A DNA stretch of 64,000 bases from Algoriphagus terrigena DSM 22685 (GCF_000429445.1 NZ_AUBW01000009.1:152219-216218), one strand, 5' to 3'. Shown: positions 41,845 through 51,106, counted from the first letter of the stretch. Made by a program: numbers and translations. The notes: generated by a model not told the origin, from the sequence alone.

Positions 41845-44022
41845 GTGGATGAAAAAGTAAAAGCAGATCTTAAGAGAATCTTCGGATTTAGCCAATTCCG
41901 TGGGAATCAGGAGCTCATCGTAGACAACCTGCTCAACCATCGAAACACCTTCGTAATCATGCCGACTGGGGCTGGCAAATCACTTTGCTACCAACTGCCG
42001 GCAGTGGTGACAGAAGGTACGGCAATCGTCATTTCTCCCTTGATCGCACTGATGAAAAATCAGGTCGATCAACTGAATGCCGTGGGAGTCAATGCCCATT
42101 TCCTCAACTCCACGCTCACCAAGTCTGAAGCGACGCGGGTGAAAAATGAGGTATTGAAGAAAAAAACCAAGCTGCTGTATGTAGCGCCAGAATCGCTGAC
42201 CAAGGAGGAGAATATCGCCTTCCTGAAGTCGGCTCACCTGAGTTTTGTAGCAATCGATGAGGCACACTGTATCTCCGAATGGGGACATGATTTCCGTCCA
42301 GAGTATCGAAAGATCAAGACCATCGTTGGCCAGATAGCGCCCAATCTGCCCATCATCGCGCTGACAGCCACTGCCACACCAAAGGTGCAGCAGGACATCC
42401 AGCGAAACCTGCAGATGGAAGAGGCTGACCTGTTCAAATCGTCCTTCAACCGAACCAACCTCTTTTATGAGGTTCGTCCGAAGATCAAGAATGAATCGAA
42501 GAAGTCACTCATCAAGTTCATCAAGCAACACAAAGGGAAATCCGGGATCATCTACTGCCTGAGCAGGAAGAAGGTCGAGGAAATCGCCGAACTCCTGAGA
42601 GTCAATCAGGTCAACGCAGCTCCCTATCACGCCGGCTTGGACTCAGCTGTCCGGATCAAGACCCAGGACGACTTCCTGAATGAAGAACTGGACGTCATCG
42701 TGGCCACCATCGCGTTTGGGATGGGTATCGACAAGCCGGACGTGCGCTACGTGATTCACTACGACGTGCCCAAGTCACTGGAAGGGTACTATCAGGAAAC
42801 CGGTCGGGCTGGACGTGACGGACTGGAAGGGCATTGCCTGATGTTTTACCGCTACGAAGACATCGTCAAGCTCGAAAAATTCAACAAAGACAAGCCAGTC
42901 ACCGAGCGGGAAAATTCAAAGATCCTCCTTCAGGAAATGGCTGCATTCTCCGAAACAGGTGTCTGCAGAAGGAAGTTTATCCTCAATTATTTTGGAGAAA
43001 CTCTGAATGAGGACTGCGGGTTTTGTGACAACTGCAAGCGCGAACGGGAGACCTTCGAGGGAATGGACGACCTGCTGATATCGCTGGAGGCCGTCAATCA
43101 GACTGGCGAGCGATTCAGTCTGGAGCACCTGGTCAAGGTGATTCGTGGCGAGATGGACGACTATGTCCAGAGCTACAAGCACGATCTCCTGCCCGTCTTT
43201 GGCAAAGGAAAGAGTGAATCTGATAAGCACTGGACATCGGTGATCCGCCAGTCGATGATCACTGCCCTGCTGGAGAAAGACATCGAAAACTATGGCATCC
43301 TCAAGCTTACCCAGAAAGGTACAGATTTCATGGATGCGCCTTATTCCGTAGCTTTGTACAAGGATCATGACTTCGAAAAACTCAGCGAAGCGGAAACAGT
43401 TGACGTGCAGATCAGTACGGGTCCGGCTTACGATGAACGGCTCTTTGAATTGCTTAAGGCTGAGCGGAAGCGCGTAGCCAAAACAAAAAACCTCCCGCCC
43501 TACATCATCTTCCAAGATCCTTCTTTGGAGGAAATGGCGACGGTCTACCCCACCACCAAAGAAGAACTTGCACAGGTAAATGGTGTGGGTATGGGAAAAG
43601 TTGTCAAATTTGGGGCACCATTCCTAAAGCTGATCACCGCCTATGTGGAGGAAAATGAAATCGAAACTGCAACCGAGGTAGTTGTAAAAACCGCAGGAGC
43701 CCGATCCAAGGTGAAGATTTCGATTATCCAGCAGATTGACCGCAAGATCGACCTGGATGAGATTGCTGAAAATCTCAATATTTCAATGGGTGAGCTGCTT
43801 CAGGAAATTGAGCAGATCATCTATAGCGGAACTAAACTAAATATCGATTACTACATTCAACACATCATGGATGAAGAGCGGGAAGACACTCTCCATGACT
43901 ATTTCATGAATGCAGAAAGCGATCATATCAAATCGGCATTGGAAGAGCTCGGTGACGAGGACTTTGCAGAAGACGAACTGCGGGTGTACCGGATCAAGTT
44001 CATCTCCGAACATGCCAATTAA
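41845..44022 (+). CDS. recQ: ATP-dependent DNA helicase RecQ
   Basis: 725 residues, GTG start (GTGGATGAAAAAG; the ATG in this string is out of frame). Walker A PTGAGKS (40-46), DEAH box IDEAH (138-141 core), motif VI QETGRAGRDG, zinc-binding Cys set (CRRKF, CGFCDNC), RQC winged helix, HRDC domain (about 525-600) and a C-terminal acidic helical extension of about 120 residues. It unwinds duplex and fork DNA 3' to 5' in recombination and fork repair. Followed after 15 nt by purD. Confidence 0.94.
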   Translation: MDEKVKADLKRIFGFSQFRGNQELIVDNLLNHRNTFVIMPTGAGKSLCYQLPAVVTEGTAIVISPLIALMKNQVDQLNAVGVNAHFLNSTLTKSEATRVKNEVLKKKTKLLYVAPESLTKEENIAFLKSAHLSFVAIDEAHCISEWGHDFRPEYRKIKTIVGQIAPNLPIIALTATATPKVQQDIQRNLQMEEADLFKSSFNRTNLFYEVRPKIKNESKKSLIKFIKQHKGKSGIIYCLSRKKVEEIAELLRVNQVNAAPYHAGLDSAVRIKTQDDFLNEELDVIVATIAFGMGIDKPDVRYVIHYDVPKSLEGYYQETGRAGRDGLEGHCLMFYRYEDIVKLEKFNKDKPVTERENSKILLQEMAAFSETGVCRRKFILNYFGETLNEDCGFCDNCKRERETFEGMDDLLISLEAVNQTGERFSLEHLVKVIRGEMDDYVQSYKHDLLPVFGKGKSESDKHWTSVIRQSMITALLEKDIENYGILKLTQKGTDFMDAPYSVALYKDHDFEKLSEAETVDVQISTGPAYDERLFELLKAERKRVAKTKNLPPYIIFQDPSLEEMATVYPTTKEELAQVNGVGMGKVVKFGAPFLKLITAYVEENEIETATEVVVKTAGARSKVKISIIQQIDRKIDLDEIAENLNISMGELLQEIEQIIYSGTKLNIDYYIQHIMDEEREDTLHDYFMNAESDHIKSALEELGDEDFAEDELRVYRIKFISEHAN

Positions 44023-44037
44023 AAACGAAACGAGTCA

Positions 44038-45327
44038 ATGAATATACTCTTATTGGGTAGCGGAGGCAGAGAGCATGCCTTTGCTTGGAAGATCATACAA
44101 AGTCCGGAATGTTCCCGGCTTTACGTCGCACCCGGAAATGCCGGCACCGCCGAAATCGCTCAAAACGTCCCCCTTTCAATCACAGATTTCCCTGGCATCC
44201 AGCAGTTTGTGTTAGATCAAGCCATCGATATAGTAATCGTCGGTCCCGAAGAACCACTTGTCAAGGGTTTAGTGGATTATCTTCAGGCCCAGCCTGATAC
44301 CGCCACTCTTCCCATCGTAGGCCCTTCCCAATTGGGAGCGACGCTGGAGGGGAGTAAGGATTTTTCAAAGCGCTTTATGCAGCGCCATGGAGTGCCGACG
44401 GCAGCTTATGAAACCTTCACGGCTGACCAAATTGAGGCGGGATTGGCTTATTTGGAAAAGCAAAGTCTGCCGATCGTCCTGAAAGCCGATGGCCTTGCCG
44501 CGGGTAAAGGCGTCTTGATCTGCCAGACTCTCGACGAAGCAAAGACGTCTCTGAAGGAGATGCTGCTTGACGCCAAGTTTGGCGATGCCTCTTCCAAAGT
44601 TGTCGTTGAGGAGTTCCTGACCGGCATTGAGCTTTCGGTTTTTGTGGCTACGGACGGTAAAAGCTATAAGATTTTGCCGGAGGCGAAAGATTACAAACGC
44701 ATCGGCGAAGGCGACACAGGCTTGAACACCGGCGGAATGGGCGCTGTGAGCCCGGTGATCTTCGCTGACGAAGCATTCATCAAAAAAGTGGAAGACCGGA
44801 TCGTGAAGCCTACCATTGCCGGTCTGGAGATAGATAATATTGACTACAAAGGCTTCCTCTTCATCGGATTGATGAACAAGGACGGAGAGCCTTCGGTGAT
44901 AGAATATAACGTCCGCATGGGCGACCCTGAGACAGAGGCCGTTTTGCCACGGATCCAAAGTGACTTCCTCGGCCTGCTCAAGGGCATCGCCACAGGAACA
45001 CTTTCAGAATACGAATTGAAGATTTCCCCTGAATATGCCACGACAGTCGTCATGGTCAGCGGTGGCTATCCTGGATCGTATGAAAAGGGATTCCCGATTT
45101 CACTTCCTGAAACCGTGGAAAACGCCGTGATCTTCCATGCCGGCACTGCCAAAGATCCAGCTGGCGACATTGTCAACCAAGGCGGTCGGGTGATCGCTGT
45201 GACGGGCTTTGGCAAGGAATTGGGAGAAGCGGTCACAAATGCCTTCGCGGCCGTAGAAAAGATAAGCTGGGAGAAGGCTTATTATCGAAGAGATATCGGA
45301 CAGGATATCCTGAAACTGAATAATTAA
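44038..45327 (+). CDS. purD: Phosphoribosylamine-glycine ligase (GAR synthetase)
   Basis: 429 residues, full length. N-terminal LLLGSGGREHAFAWK, ATP-grasp motifs LKADGLAAGKGV, VVEEFLTGIELSVF, YKRIGEGDTGLNTGGMGAVSP, and EYNVRMGDPETEAVLPR with metal ligands. Second step in IMP synthesis: ATP + glycine + phosphoribosylamine. Possibly co-transcribed with recQ and ricT. Confidence 0.97.
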   Translation: MNILLLGSGGREHAFAWKIIQSPECSRLYVAPGNAGTAEIAQNVPLSITDFPGIQQFVLDQAIDIVIVGPEEPLVKGLVDYLQAQPDTATLPIVGPSQLGATLEGSKDFSKRFMQRHGVPTAAYETFTADQIEAGLAYLEKQSLPIVLKADGLAAGKGVLICQTLDEAKTSLKEMLLDAKFGDASSKVVVEEFLTGIELSVFVATDGKSYKILPEAKDYKRIGEGDTGLNTGGMGAVSPVIFADEAFIKKVEDRIVKPTIAGLEIDNIDYKGFLFIGLMNKDGEPSVIEYNVRMGDPETEAVLPRIQSDFLGLLKGIATGTLSEYELKISPEYATTVVMVSGGYPGSYEKGFPISLPETVENAVIFHAGTAKDPAGDIVNQGGRVIAVTGFGKELGEAVTNAFAAVEKISWEKAYYRRDIGQDILKLNN

Positions 45328-45368
45328 ACCCAAAGAACTAACCGAGGCGAGAGCCCTGTATATAAATT

Positions 45369-46874
45369 ATGGCTGGATGTACTACCTGCTCCACCTCTTC
45401 AGGAGGTACCGGAGGCTGCCAAAGCAACGGCAGCTGCGGCACGAGCGATTGCAATAAAATGAACTCCTTTGACTGGCTTTCTCACATGGGAATCCCCCAG
45501 GTTGACAACTTTGACATCGTCGAGGTCAAATTCAAAGGAGGCCGAAAAGAATACTTTCGAAATGTAGAATACCTCACGCTGCACACCGGTGATCCGGTCG
45601 TGGTGGATGTCTCAAGTGGGCACCACATCGGCTACGTCTCGCTTCAGGGCGAACTGGTTCGTCTGCAGATGCAAAAGCGTAAGGTTCGCAACGATGACAA
45701 CATCACCCGAATCTACCGGTTGGCTACGCAAAAAGACATGGAGAAGTGGGAAGAAGCCCGACACCGGGAGATCCCTACCCTCTACCGCTGCAAGCAGATC
45801 GTAGATGAATACCGACTTCAGATGAAGATGTCCGACGTCGAATATCAGGCAGACAACTCCAAGGCAACATTCTACTACTCTGCCGAGGACCGTGTTGATT
45901 TTCGGGAATTGATCAAAGCTCTCGCGGGAGAGTTTAAGATCCGCGTGGAGATGAAGCAGATCTCCCTTCGTCAGGAAGCCGGAAGGCTTGGTGGCATTGG
46001 AGTTTGTGGCCGTGAGCTTTGTTGCTCTACCTGGCTGGTCGATTTCAAGAACGTAACCACCTCCGCCGCGAGGTATCAAAATCTCTCGCTGAATCCCGGC
46101 AAACTCAGCGGACAATGCGGTCGGTTGAAGTGCTGTCTCAACTATGAGCTGGACACCTACATGGACGCCATCAAGGATATTCCACAGGTAGAAAAGCCAC
46201 TGCAAACCGAATCCGGTCCGGCAAAACTTCAGAAGACGGACATCTTCCGGAAGTTGATGTGGTTCAGCTATAACCATGACAACGACTGGCACAGCATTAC
46301 CTGCGATCGTGTGCGGGAGATCCAGGCTCTAAATGAGCAAGGGATCAAGGTATTCAATCTCCAAGTGGACAAGTCAACCGATATCGAAGACCTGGCAGCG
46401 CAGTCTACCCGTGAATTGGAGCTTTTGGATAAGAAATTTGCTAAAAAGAAAAAGAAGAAAAAGTCGAAGCCAAGGCCACAGGGAGAAGCTCCAATTGCGG
46501 ATACGGCTCCAAGAACGGCGCAGCCATCCAGACCTCCGGCTTCAAGACCACAAGCACCTAAACCGCAGGGGCAAAGACCTCAAAACCGTCAAAATCAGCC
46601 TTCCGTTAATCCTCCCCAGCCCAAAGCTCAGGAAGGACAATTGCCGGGAAGACCTGAATCGAAAGAAGGAAACGACGCCAAGAAAAGAAGGAATAAAAAC
46701 AGAAACAGGCCAAAACCATCTCAAAATCCTTCTCCCGAACAGAGACCGGAAAACCAATCGCAAAGGCCTAAACCTGAGAATCAAACGAACAAGCCAACAG
46801 AGAATAAACAGGAAGGTAAGCGACGTTTTCCCCCAAGGAAAAATCAGGGACCTAACAATGGCGGCAATGAATAA
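45369..46874 (+). CDS. ricT: RicT/PSP1-domain protein with long basic low-complexity tail
   Basis: 501 residues. The N-terminus is Cys/Gly/Ser-rich (MAGCTTCSTSSGGTGGC). The PSP1 domain (about 30-280) has conserved Cys in GVCGRELCCSTWL and GQCGRLKCCLNYEL, the ligands proposed for Fe-S binding in the Ric complex. After about 355 the tail becomes a Lys run and then a Pro/Gln/Arg/Asn-rich segment of about 140 residues with no fold, possibly RNA-binding. In Bacillus RicT acts with RicA/RicF in RNase Y-mediated mRNA processing; its role in Bacteroidota is not established. It overlaps gldH. Confidence 0.88.
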   Translation: MAGCTTCSTSSGGTGGCQSNGSCGTSDCNKMNSFDWLSHMGIPQVDNFDIVEVKFKGGRKEYFRNVEYLTLHTGDPVVVDVSSGHHIGYVSLQGELVRLQMQKRKVRNDDNITRIYRLATQKDMEKWEEARHREIPTLYRCKQIVDEYRLQMKMSDVEYQADNSKATFYYSAEDRVDFRELIKALAGEFKIRVEMKQISLRQEAGRLGGIGVCGRELCCSTWLVDFKNVTTSAARYQNLSLNPGKLSGQCGRLKCCLNYELDTYMDAIKDIPQVEKPLQTESGPAKLQKTDIFRKLMWFSYNHDNDWHSITCDRVREIQALNEQGIKVFNLQVDKSTDIEDLAAQSTRELELLDKKFAKKKKKKKSKPRPQGEAPIADTAPRTAQPSRPPASRPQAPKPQGQRPQNRQNQPSVNPPQPKAQEGQLPGRPESKEGNDAKKRRNKNRNRPKPSQNPSPEQRPENQSQRPKPENQTNKPTENKQEGKRRFPPRKNQGPNNGGNE

Positions 46875-47322
46875 GTGGAGGTTTTGGATTGGCATGTTGG
46901 CTATGGGTCTGGCTTCTTCTTGCTCGGGCGATCGGGTCTACGAGGAATTTTATTCCTTTGAATCGAATGCCTGGAACGAAAGGGACAGCGCAAGATTTGA
47001 TCTGAAAGCTCTCGCGGACAAAAGTGGCCCCAAGCTGATCGGCATCAGGTACAACGAAGAATACCCGTTTTCCAACTGCTACATCCGTGTGATCACCAGA
47101 GACACGACTGGGCTTATCTTAGACAATAAGCTGATCAATGTGCCGCTTTTTGATTCCAAATCCGGAAAACCGATAGGCAGCGGTTTTGGTAATTCTTTCA
47201 CCGCCTACGACACATTGCCCTTTGAGGTCTCTGACCAAAGCGGGGAACTGTATTTTATCCAATACATGCGACAGGAAAGCCTTCCGGGACTGGAGGCAGT
47301 GGGTCTGAAGATCCTCAAATGA
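46867..47322 (+). CDS. gldH: Gliding motility lipoprotein GldH
   Basis: 151 residues from the ATG at 46867; an ATG three codons earlier is possible. The chosen start overlaps the ricT stop as ATGAATAA. Lipoprotein signal with lipobox LASSC. Family features: YEEFYSFESNAWNERDSARF near the start and YPFSNCYIRVITRD. GldH was identified as required for Flavobacterium gliding; homologues also occur in non-gliding relatives. The open frame on the same reading extends far upstream to 46333, but that part is shadow coding of ricT. Confidence 0.85.
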   Translation: MNKWRFWIGMLAMGLASSCSGDRVYEEFYSFESNAWNERDSARFDLKALADKSGPKLIGIRYNEEYPFSNCYIRVITRDTTGLILDNKLINVPLFDSKSGKPIGSGFGNSFTAYDTLPFEVSDQSGELYFIQYMRQESLPGLEAVGLKILK

Positions 47323-47324
47323 TG

Positions 47325-47358
47325 ATGAGCACCTCAGTGGAAGGTGCTCATTTTTTTT
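47325..47358 (+). terminator. Intrinsic terminator after gldH
   Basis: Perfect 10-bp stem ATGAGCACCT/AGGTGCTCAT, 7-nt loop, then eight T. The loop and 5' arm also hold the stop codon (47334-47336) of the opposite-strand PAS gene, so coding and terminator overlap. Confidence 0.85.
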
Positions 47359-48635
47359 GCATGCTGTCGGATCGTGTGATCCAATTCTTTTGTCAGTGGC
47401 TTCAGATAGTTAAACAACTTCTGATTTTCCATATCCAATTGCTTGACGTCGATCAGCTCCAGCAGACCAATTATGGAAGAAAGTGGGCCTCTTAAAACGT
47501 GGGAAGGGCTCAAGGCCAAGTCCCTCAGGCGCTCGTTTTCGCGGGTGATTTGTACAAGCTGGGATTTGAGGGGCGTCAAATCAAAAACCTGGATCAGAAC
47601 TCCTTCCGGGTTTCCGAGCTCAGGCTGGATAGATCTCAATGACGCGTTCCAAAACGCAAACTCCTGATTCGGCATCAGCATCTTCAACTCCAAGTCTGTA
47701 CTTACTCCTTTTTTCGCATCGTCAATAGCTCGCAGGAGTTTTGAGAAGCGATTTGTCTGAGTCGGGAAAGTCAGTGAAAATCCCTCAGAATAGGCTCTTC
47801 CTTTCCATATACGGCCGAGGTTTCTCGCCGCCTCGTTCTGCTGCGTCAGTTTACCCGCCCTATCCAATACATAAACTGCCCCTGGCAAGGTCGAAAGAAC
47901 ATATGGCGCGATCAATTGCCTTTCGAGCTGTGGAAGGGGTGGATTTTCTTTTGGCACCAAGAAAAGATGGTAGCCCTCAGAGCTCGCTGTAATTAGGGCA
48001 GCAAATACCGGCGAGGTTGAATGTTGAAGTTCAACCAAAAAACATTTGGGCTTGCATTCGCCAGAAACGCCGTCCAAGGCCTGATCAAGCGCGGCTACCC
48101 CACGAAGGGCGGGAGCATCGGTCAAAGCCAATCCGCTCCAATCTTCCCCCTCCGCGTCAAACCACTGCGAGATGTTGTCATCCCAGCTCTGGATCCTGAA
48201 ATCCCTGTCCAAGGTAATCCTCCCAAAACCCAAGACGTCCACCAGGTTGTTCCACGGCATCTCCTGCTCGAGGAATTGCATCCCCACGCCGATACCGATG
48301 ATCCCTGACAGATCCATATCAGGCGTCGTCACTACCGAAAACTCCCACCACACCCTCGCGCCGCTTTGCTGCGCCGCATCCGGATGGTCGAGCATCACAT
48401 GCCTGCGGATTTTTGGGGCACCAAGCATCAACTCCAAAGAATAATTGAATTCAGCTTCTGATTTTGGAGAGAGATTATCGCAAAAACGGGCATCGCTTGT
48501 TGCTGGATTTATCTTTTCAAAACATCTGTTGAATTTCAACACCTTTCCCTCCACGTCTAGGATGACGAGATAGAAATCGCTGGATTCCATAAGGAAATCT
48601 GGAATCAGATTTTCAAGACTTTCAGTACTAATCAA
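47334..48635 (-). CDS. PAS-domain protein with HisKA-like segment but no kinase domain
   Basis: 433 residues. Tandem PAS-like domains: about 1-125, 130-235 and 245-365 (YVLSTLPGAVYVLDRAGKL, VLIQVFDLTPLKSQL). A coiled linker then leads to SPSHVLRGPLSSIIGLLELI, which resembles a dimerisation/H-box helix with His where histidine kinases have it. The protein stops about 50 residues later, before any ATP-binding domain. Either a phosphotransfer/dimerisation adaptor or a truncated kinase; the neat terminator overlap argues it ends here normally. Soluble. Confidence 0.78.
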   Translation of the reverse strand: MISTESLENLIPDFLMESSDFYLVILDVEGKVLKFNRCFEKINPATSDARFCDNLSPKSEAEFNYSLELMLGAPKIRRHVMLDHPDAAQQSGARVWWEFSVVTTPDMDLSGIIGIGVGMQFLEQEMPWNNLVDVLGFGRITLDRDFRIQSWDDNISQWFDAEGEDWSGLALTDAPALRGVAALDQALDGVSGECKPKCFLVELQHSTSPVFAALITASSEGYHLFLVPKENPPLPQLERQLIAPYVLSTLPGAVYVLDRAGKLTQQNEAARNLGRIWKGRAYSEGFSLTFPTQTNRFSKLLRAIDDAKKGVSTDLELKMLMPNQEFAFWNASLRSIQPELGNPEGVLIQVFDLTPLKSQLVQITRENERLRDLALSPSHVLRGPLSSIIGLLELIDVKQLDMENQKLFNYLKPLTKELDHTIRQHAKKMSTFH

Positions 48636-48860
48636 AACTGCGGGGGTGATCGGGGGATGAACTTCTCAAAGTTCTAAAAAAATTTAACTATACAAAATCA
48701 GCTAATATTGAAATTTTATATCATCGTTTACCGATAATCAGCATAAAATTCCTTAACAAACACTAAAAAGAAGATGCTTAAACAAAAAATGCCTTTCGCC
48801 CCAGAAACGGAATGAAAAGCATTGTAATAATTTCCTAAAATTAAAGCAGGATGAACCAGA

Positions 48861-49115
48861 TCAGGCAGACAGGTATCTAACCCGGTTAAAGTCCCTGTAG
48901 TTGACCTCCTTCACGATCAGAATTAATTTGTGAACCAAGTCCTGCTTGCAGGTCGACACTCTAAATTTCCAGTCAGGCCTTGGTGAATATTCGGTTTCGG
49001 AGGAGCCAAAAAGCCGTTGAAGTTCGTCCAGCTGCTCTGAATAGACAAACACGCTGCCATCGTTTTTACCACAATCTTCGATCAAAAAGTCACATTTAGA
49101 AGTCTGGAGGATCAT
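48861..49115 (-). CDS. Small hypothetical protein
   Basis: 84 residues, soluble, mixed composition with three Cys. It looks like real protein (DWKFRVSTCKQDLVHKLILIVKEVNY) but no family was recognised. A/T-rich DNA upstream could hold a promoter. Isolated between the PAS gene and the tRNA. Confidence 0.5.
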   Translation of the reverse strand: MILQTSKCDFLIEDCGKNDGSVFVYSEQLDELQRLFGSSETEYSPRPDWKFRVSTCKQDLVHKLILIVKEVNYRDFNRVRYLSA

Positions 49116-49299
49116 ATTAAAATAAATTTTTTATAAAAATAGGGTAAGAATCCTGTCTAAAAATACCCAGTACTGGGTATTTTTTAAATTTATGATGGGA
49201 AATTAAGACGATTTCCAAATTGCTCCAAAAAATATTGAAGTTGATTTCCAGCAGATTAATCCACTTTCGTGGAAAGAATGCTTGAATCGGCTTTCGGGC

Positions 49300-49332
49300 T
49301 TGTTTAAGTCTTTTCAAAAGGATTATATTTGC
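49300..49332 (+). promoter_or_regulatory. Bacteroidota-type promoter for tRNA-Ser
   Basis: TATATTTG at 49325-49332 matches the -7 consensus TAnnTTTG exactly, and TTG at 49300-49302 matches the -33 element core, 22 nt apart. The tRNA begins about 30 nt downstream. Confidence 0.65.
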
Positions 49333-49362
49333 ATCACTTTAGCCAAGTAGCTAACCGGGAAT

Positions 49363-49454
49363 AGAGGGTTGGGTGAGTGGCTGAAACCAGCAGTTTGCTA
49401 AACTGCCGTACGGGTTAAACTGTACCGGGGGTTCGAATCCCCCACCCTCTGCCA
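49363..49454 (+). tRNA. tRNA-Ser (anticodon GCT)
   Basis: Acceptor stem AGAGGGT (49363-49369) pairs with ACCCTCT (49444-49450), G discriminator, encoded CCA (49452-49454). Anticodon stem GCAGT/ACTGC around TTGCTAA with GCT at 49397-49399. The long variable arm (GTAC...GTAC) and T-arm GGGGG-TTCGAAT-CCCCC are as expected for a class II serine tRNA reading AGC/AGU. Confidence 0.96.
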
Positions 49455-49586
49455 TTAATACACTGAAAAACAAGGGGTTACGAGATTGAAAAATCGGTAG
49501 CTCCTTTTTTTTAGCCCTTTAATTAGGCTAATTAACTGATTTTCTGTGGATTACAGGATTTCAACCAATTAACGACAGTGGAAAGG

Positions 49587-49620
49587 AAAAGCCTGTAAAC
49601 AATCGTTTTACAGGCTTTTT
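49587..49620. terminator. Hairpin terminator downstream of tRNA-Ser
   Basis: Stem AAAAGCCTGTAAA with TTTACAGGCTTTT, loop CAATCGT, then T residues on the plus strand. It could end the tRNA transcript and, on the other strand, that of the fragment at 49644-49967. Confidence 0.65.
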
Positions 49621-49643
49621 TATTAGATGAACCCGTAAAATTT

Positions 49644-49967
49644 TCACAATTGCTTGTAATCCCAGTGAGTAATTCGACTCAAGCCCTGAATTCCAAGGCT
49701 TGTTGCCACCCGGTTATTTCTTGCCGTTGCAATTAAACTGTCTGTTCCATTGAGATAGCTGGTAGGAAACTCATCGAAGATCAGACTGCTTTTTAGCTTC
49801 CCTTTTTGATTTACCAGCTTTACCAATCGATTGACATAGAGGGAAAGTACCGCCCCATAGGTCTGGATTTTCCAGGGATTGTTGTCCATACAGACCAGCT
49901 TGCGCTCTTTCGGATTATTGACATCGAGAGTAAAATCGAGTTTGATATATGAACTTTGTTTTACCAT
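49644..49967 (-). pseudogene. Fragment of a TraG/MobC-type conjugation coupling protein
   Basis: 107 residues. It contains SLIFDEFPTSYLNGTDSLIATARNNRVATSLGIQGLSR (longer run, key parts DEFPT and IATARNNRVATSLGIQ), which matches the Walker B region and following strand of Bacteroidota TraG/VirD4-like coupling ATPases. Those proteins are about 650 residues; here the Walker A half and the C-terminal region after GIQGLSR are missing and the end is unrelated. Non-functional remnant of a conjugative or mobilisable element, placed just after a tRNA gene, the usual insertion target. Confidence 0.75.
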
Positions 49968-49999
49968 GATTTCATGTGTTTATGGTTTGATTTTATTGG

Positions 50000-50215
50000 T
50001 CAGATAGCCTGTCCCAATTTTTCATCGGGAGAATGCCCTGAATAATCGTCCCCCTCCGGAAGCGAGTTCGGATTTAACCCCAGGGAAAAATGGACCAGAT
50101 GTTTCAACCCCGGCGCAGAAATTTCGATGACACAGGGATCTTGATGCCGAGGTACGGAGAATGTGGTTGATTGGTAAATTTTCCGGCACCGATACGAATC
50201 CCTGAAAGTAACCAA
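50000..50215 (-). CDS. Hypothetical protein or remnant without an ATG
   Basis: Open frame from a TTG at 50215. The frame stays open upstream to 50305 with no ATG/GTG, and that part encodes RYPCILCGAKSFRYDAHDL, a plausible protein segment with a CxxC. The C-terminal part (DPCVIEISAPGLKHL) also looks genuine. Probably the 3' part of a decayed gene belonging to the same element scar as the coupling-protein fragment. No family recognised. Confidence 0.35.
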   Translation of the reverse strand: MVTFRDSYRCRKIYQSTTFSVPRHQDPCVIEISAPGLKHLVHFSLGLNPNSLPEGDDYSGHSPDEKLGQAI

Positions 50216-50352
50216 ATCAACAAAAAGAGTGTTCAGATCGTGCGCATCATACCGGAAGCTCTTTGCCCCACAGAGGATGCAGGGATATCTTGTCCCGGAA
50301 TTCAGTTACACCCCGCCCCCCATTTTCAATATATCAGAAAGCTTAAAAAAGA

Positions 50353-50383
50353 AAAAGCCGCCTGAGATCCTCAGACAGCTTTT
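50353..50383 (-). terminator. Terminator of the metal-uptake gene group
   Basis: Stem AAAAGC/GCTTTT with inner CTGAG/CTCAG, ending in T residues on the minus strand, about 25 nt after the stop at 50408. Confidence 0.75.
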
Positions 50384-50407
50384 GGAAGAAGGCAAACCTA
50401 CCCCGTT

Positions 50408-51106
50408 TTAATGATCATCCCCTGCATGGATCTCAAAATCCAGTGTCAGGACATCTTTCCCCGGGAATCTTGTGGCGTAATCATTCGCATTCCAGTCCGT
50501 TCTGGTAATGGTTGTCTTTGTCTCCGGGCTGGTGAATTCTCTAAGGACATAAGAAATCATGAGGGTTTCTCCTTCGTTTGATTCACCCAACGTGAAGTAC
50601 CCCAAGATTCCGGTGGTTTCGTATTGTCCGCTTACAGCGGTGCCGTCCCCATAAGTCTGCTCACGTGGTTGGAACACCGCGCCGGACTCATCGGCTGTGG
50701 AGGGGTTCAATACCAAGTCTCCGCCGATCAAGAATGCTTTGTAGAGATCGGCAGTAGCCTTGTCCTTCAAGTAGTCTCCTTCTACCCGGTTGCCCTGATA
50801 ATCCCAAGCTTGCAGTTCTATTTTATAGACCCCATCGGCATGCAGGTGCAGATGTCCGCCTGACACGGCATTGCCTTCGGAATCAAACTCTATCGTAGAA
50901 GATTCCCCCTCGGTCGCGGTCGCGATCCCATGGAAATGGTCTCCGTGGGCCCCAAAATCCCCTTCCCCGGAGATTTCTGTAAAGATCAAACTTGATTTCT
51001 CAATCCCCTCGAGCACTATCGGCTCCGGATCGTCGGAGCAGGAAAAGGTCAAAAATGAGCCTGCAACAAGTGCTGGCAGTAAGATTTTTCTGTTAAGCTT
51101 TTTCAT
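50408..51106 (-). CDS. His-rich lipoprotein, putative metal-binding
   Basis: 232 residues. Lipoprotein signal with lipobox LTFSC (Cys23). Histidine clusters AHGDHFHG, GGHLHLHADG and the terminal HAGDDH are typical metal-chelating patterns. The rest is beta-rich. It is preceded by two 15-bp palindromes (51168-51214) identical in type to those upstream of the TonB receptor, so it probably belongs to the same metal-responsive regulon. I propose a surface or periplasmic metal-scavenging role; not proven. Confidence 0.78.
   Translation of the reverse strand: MKKLNRKILLPALVAGSFLTFSCSDDPEPIVLEGIEKSSLIFTEISGEGDFGAHGDHFHGIATATEGESSTIEFDSEGNAVSGGHLHLHADGVYKIELQAWDYQGNRVEGDYLKDKATADLYKAFLIGGDLVLNPSTADESGAVFQPREQTYGDGTAVSGQYETTGILGYFTLGESNEGETLMISYVLREFTSPETKTTITRTDWNANDYATRFPGKDVLTLDFEIHAGDDH

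Noticed and set aside
46333..46866. Upstream extension of the gldH reading frame
   Set aside because: It is a +1 shadow of the ricT low-complexity tail; the lipoprotein signal begins only at 46867.
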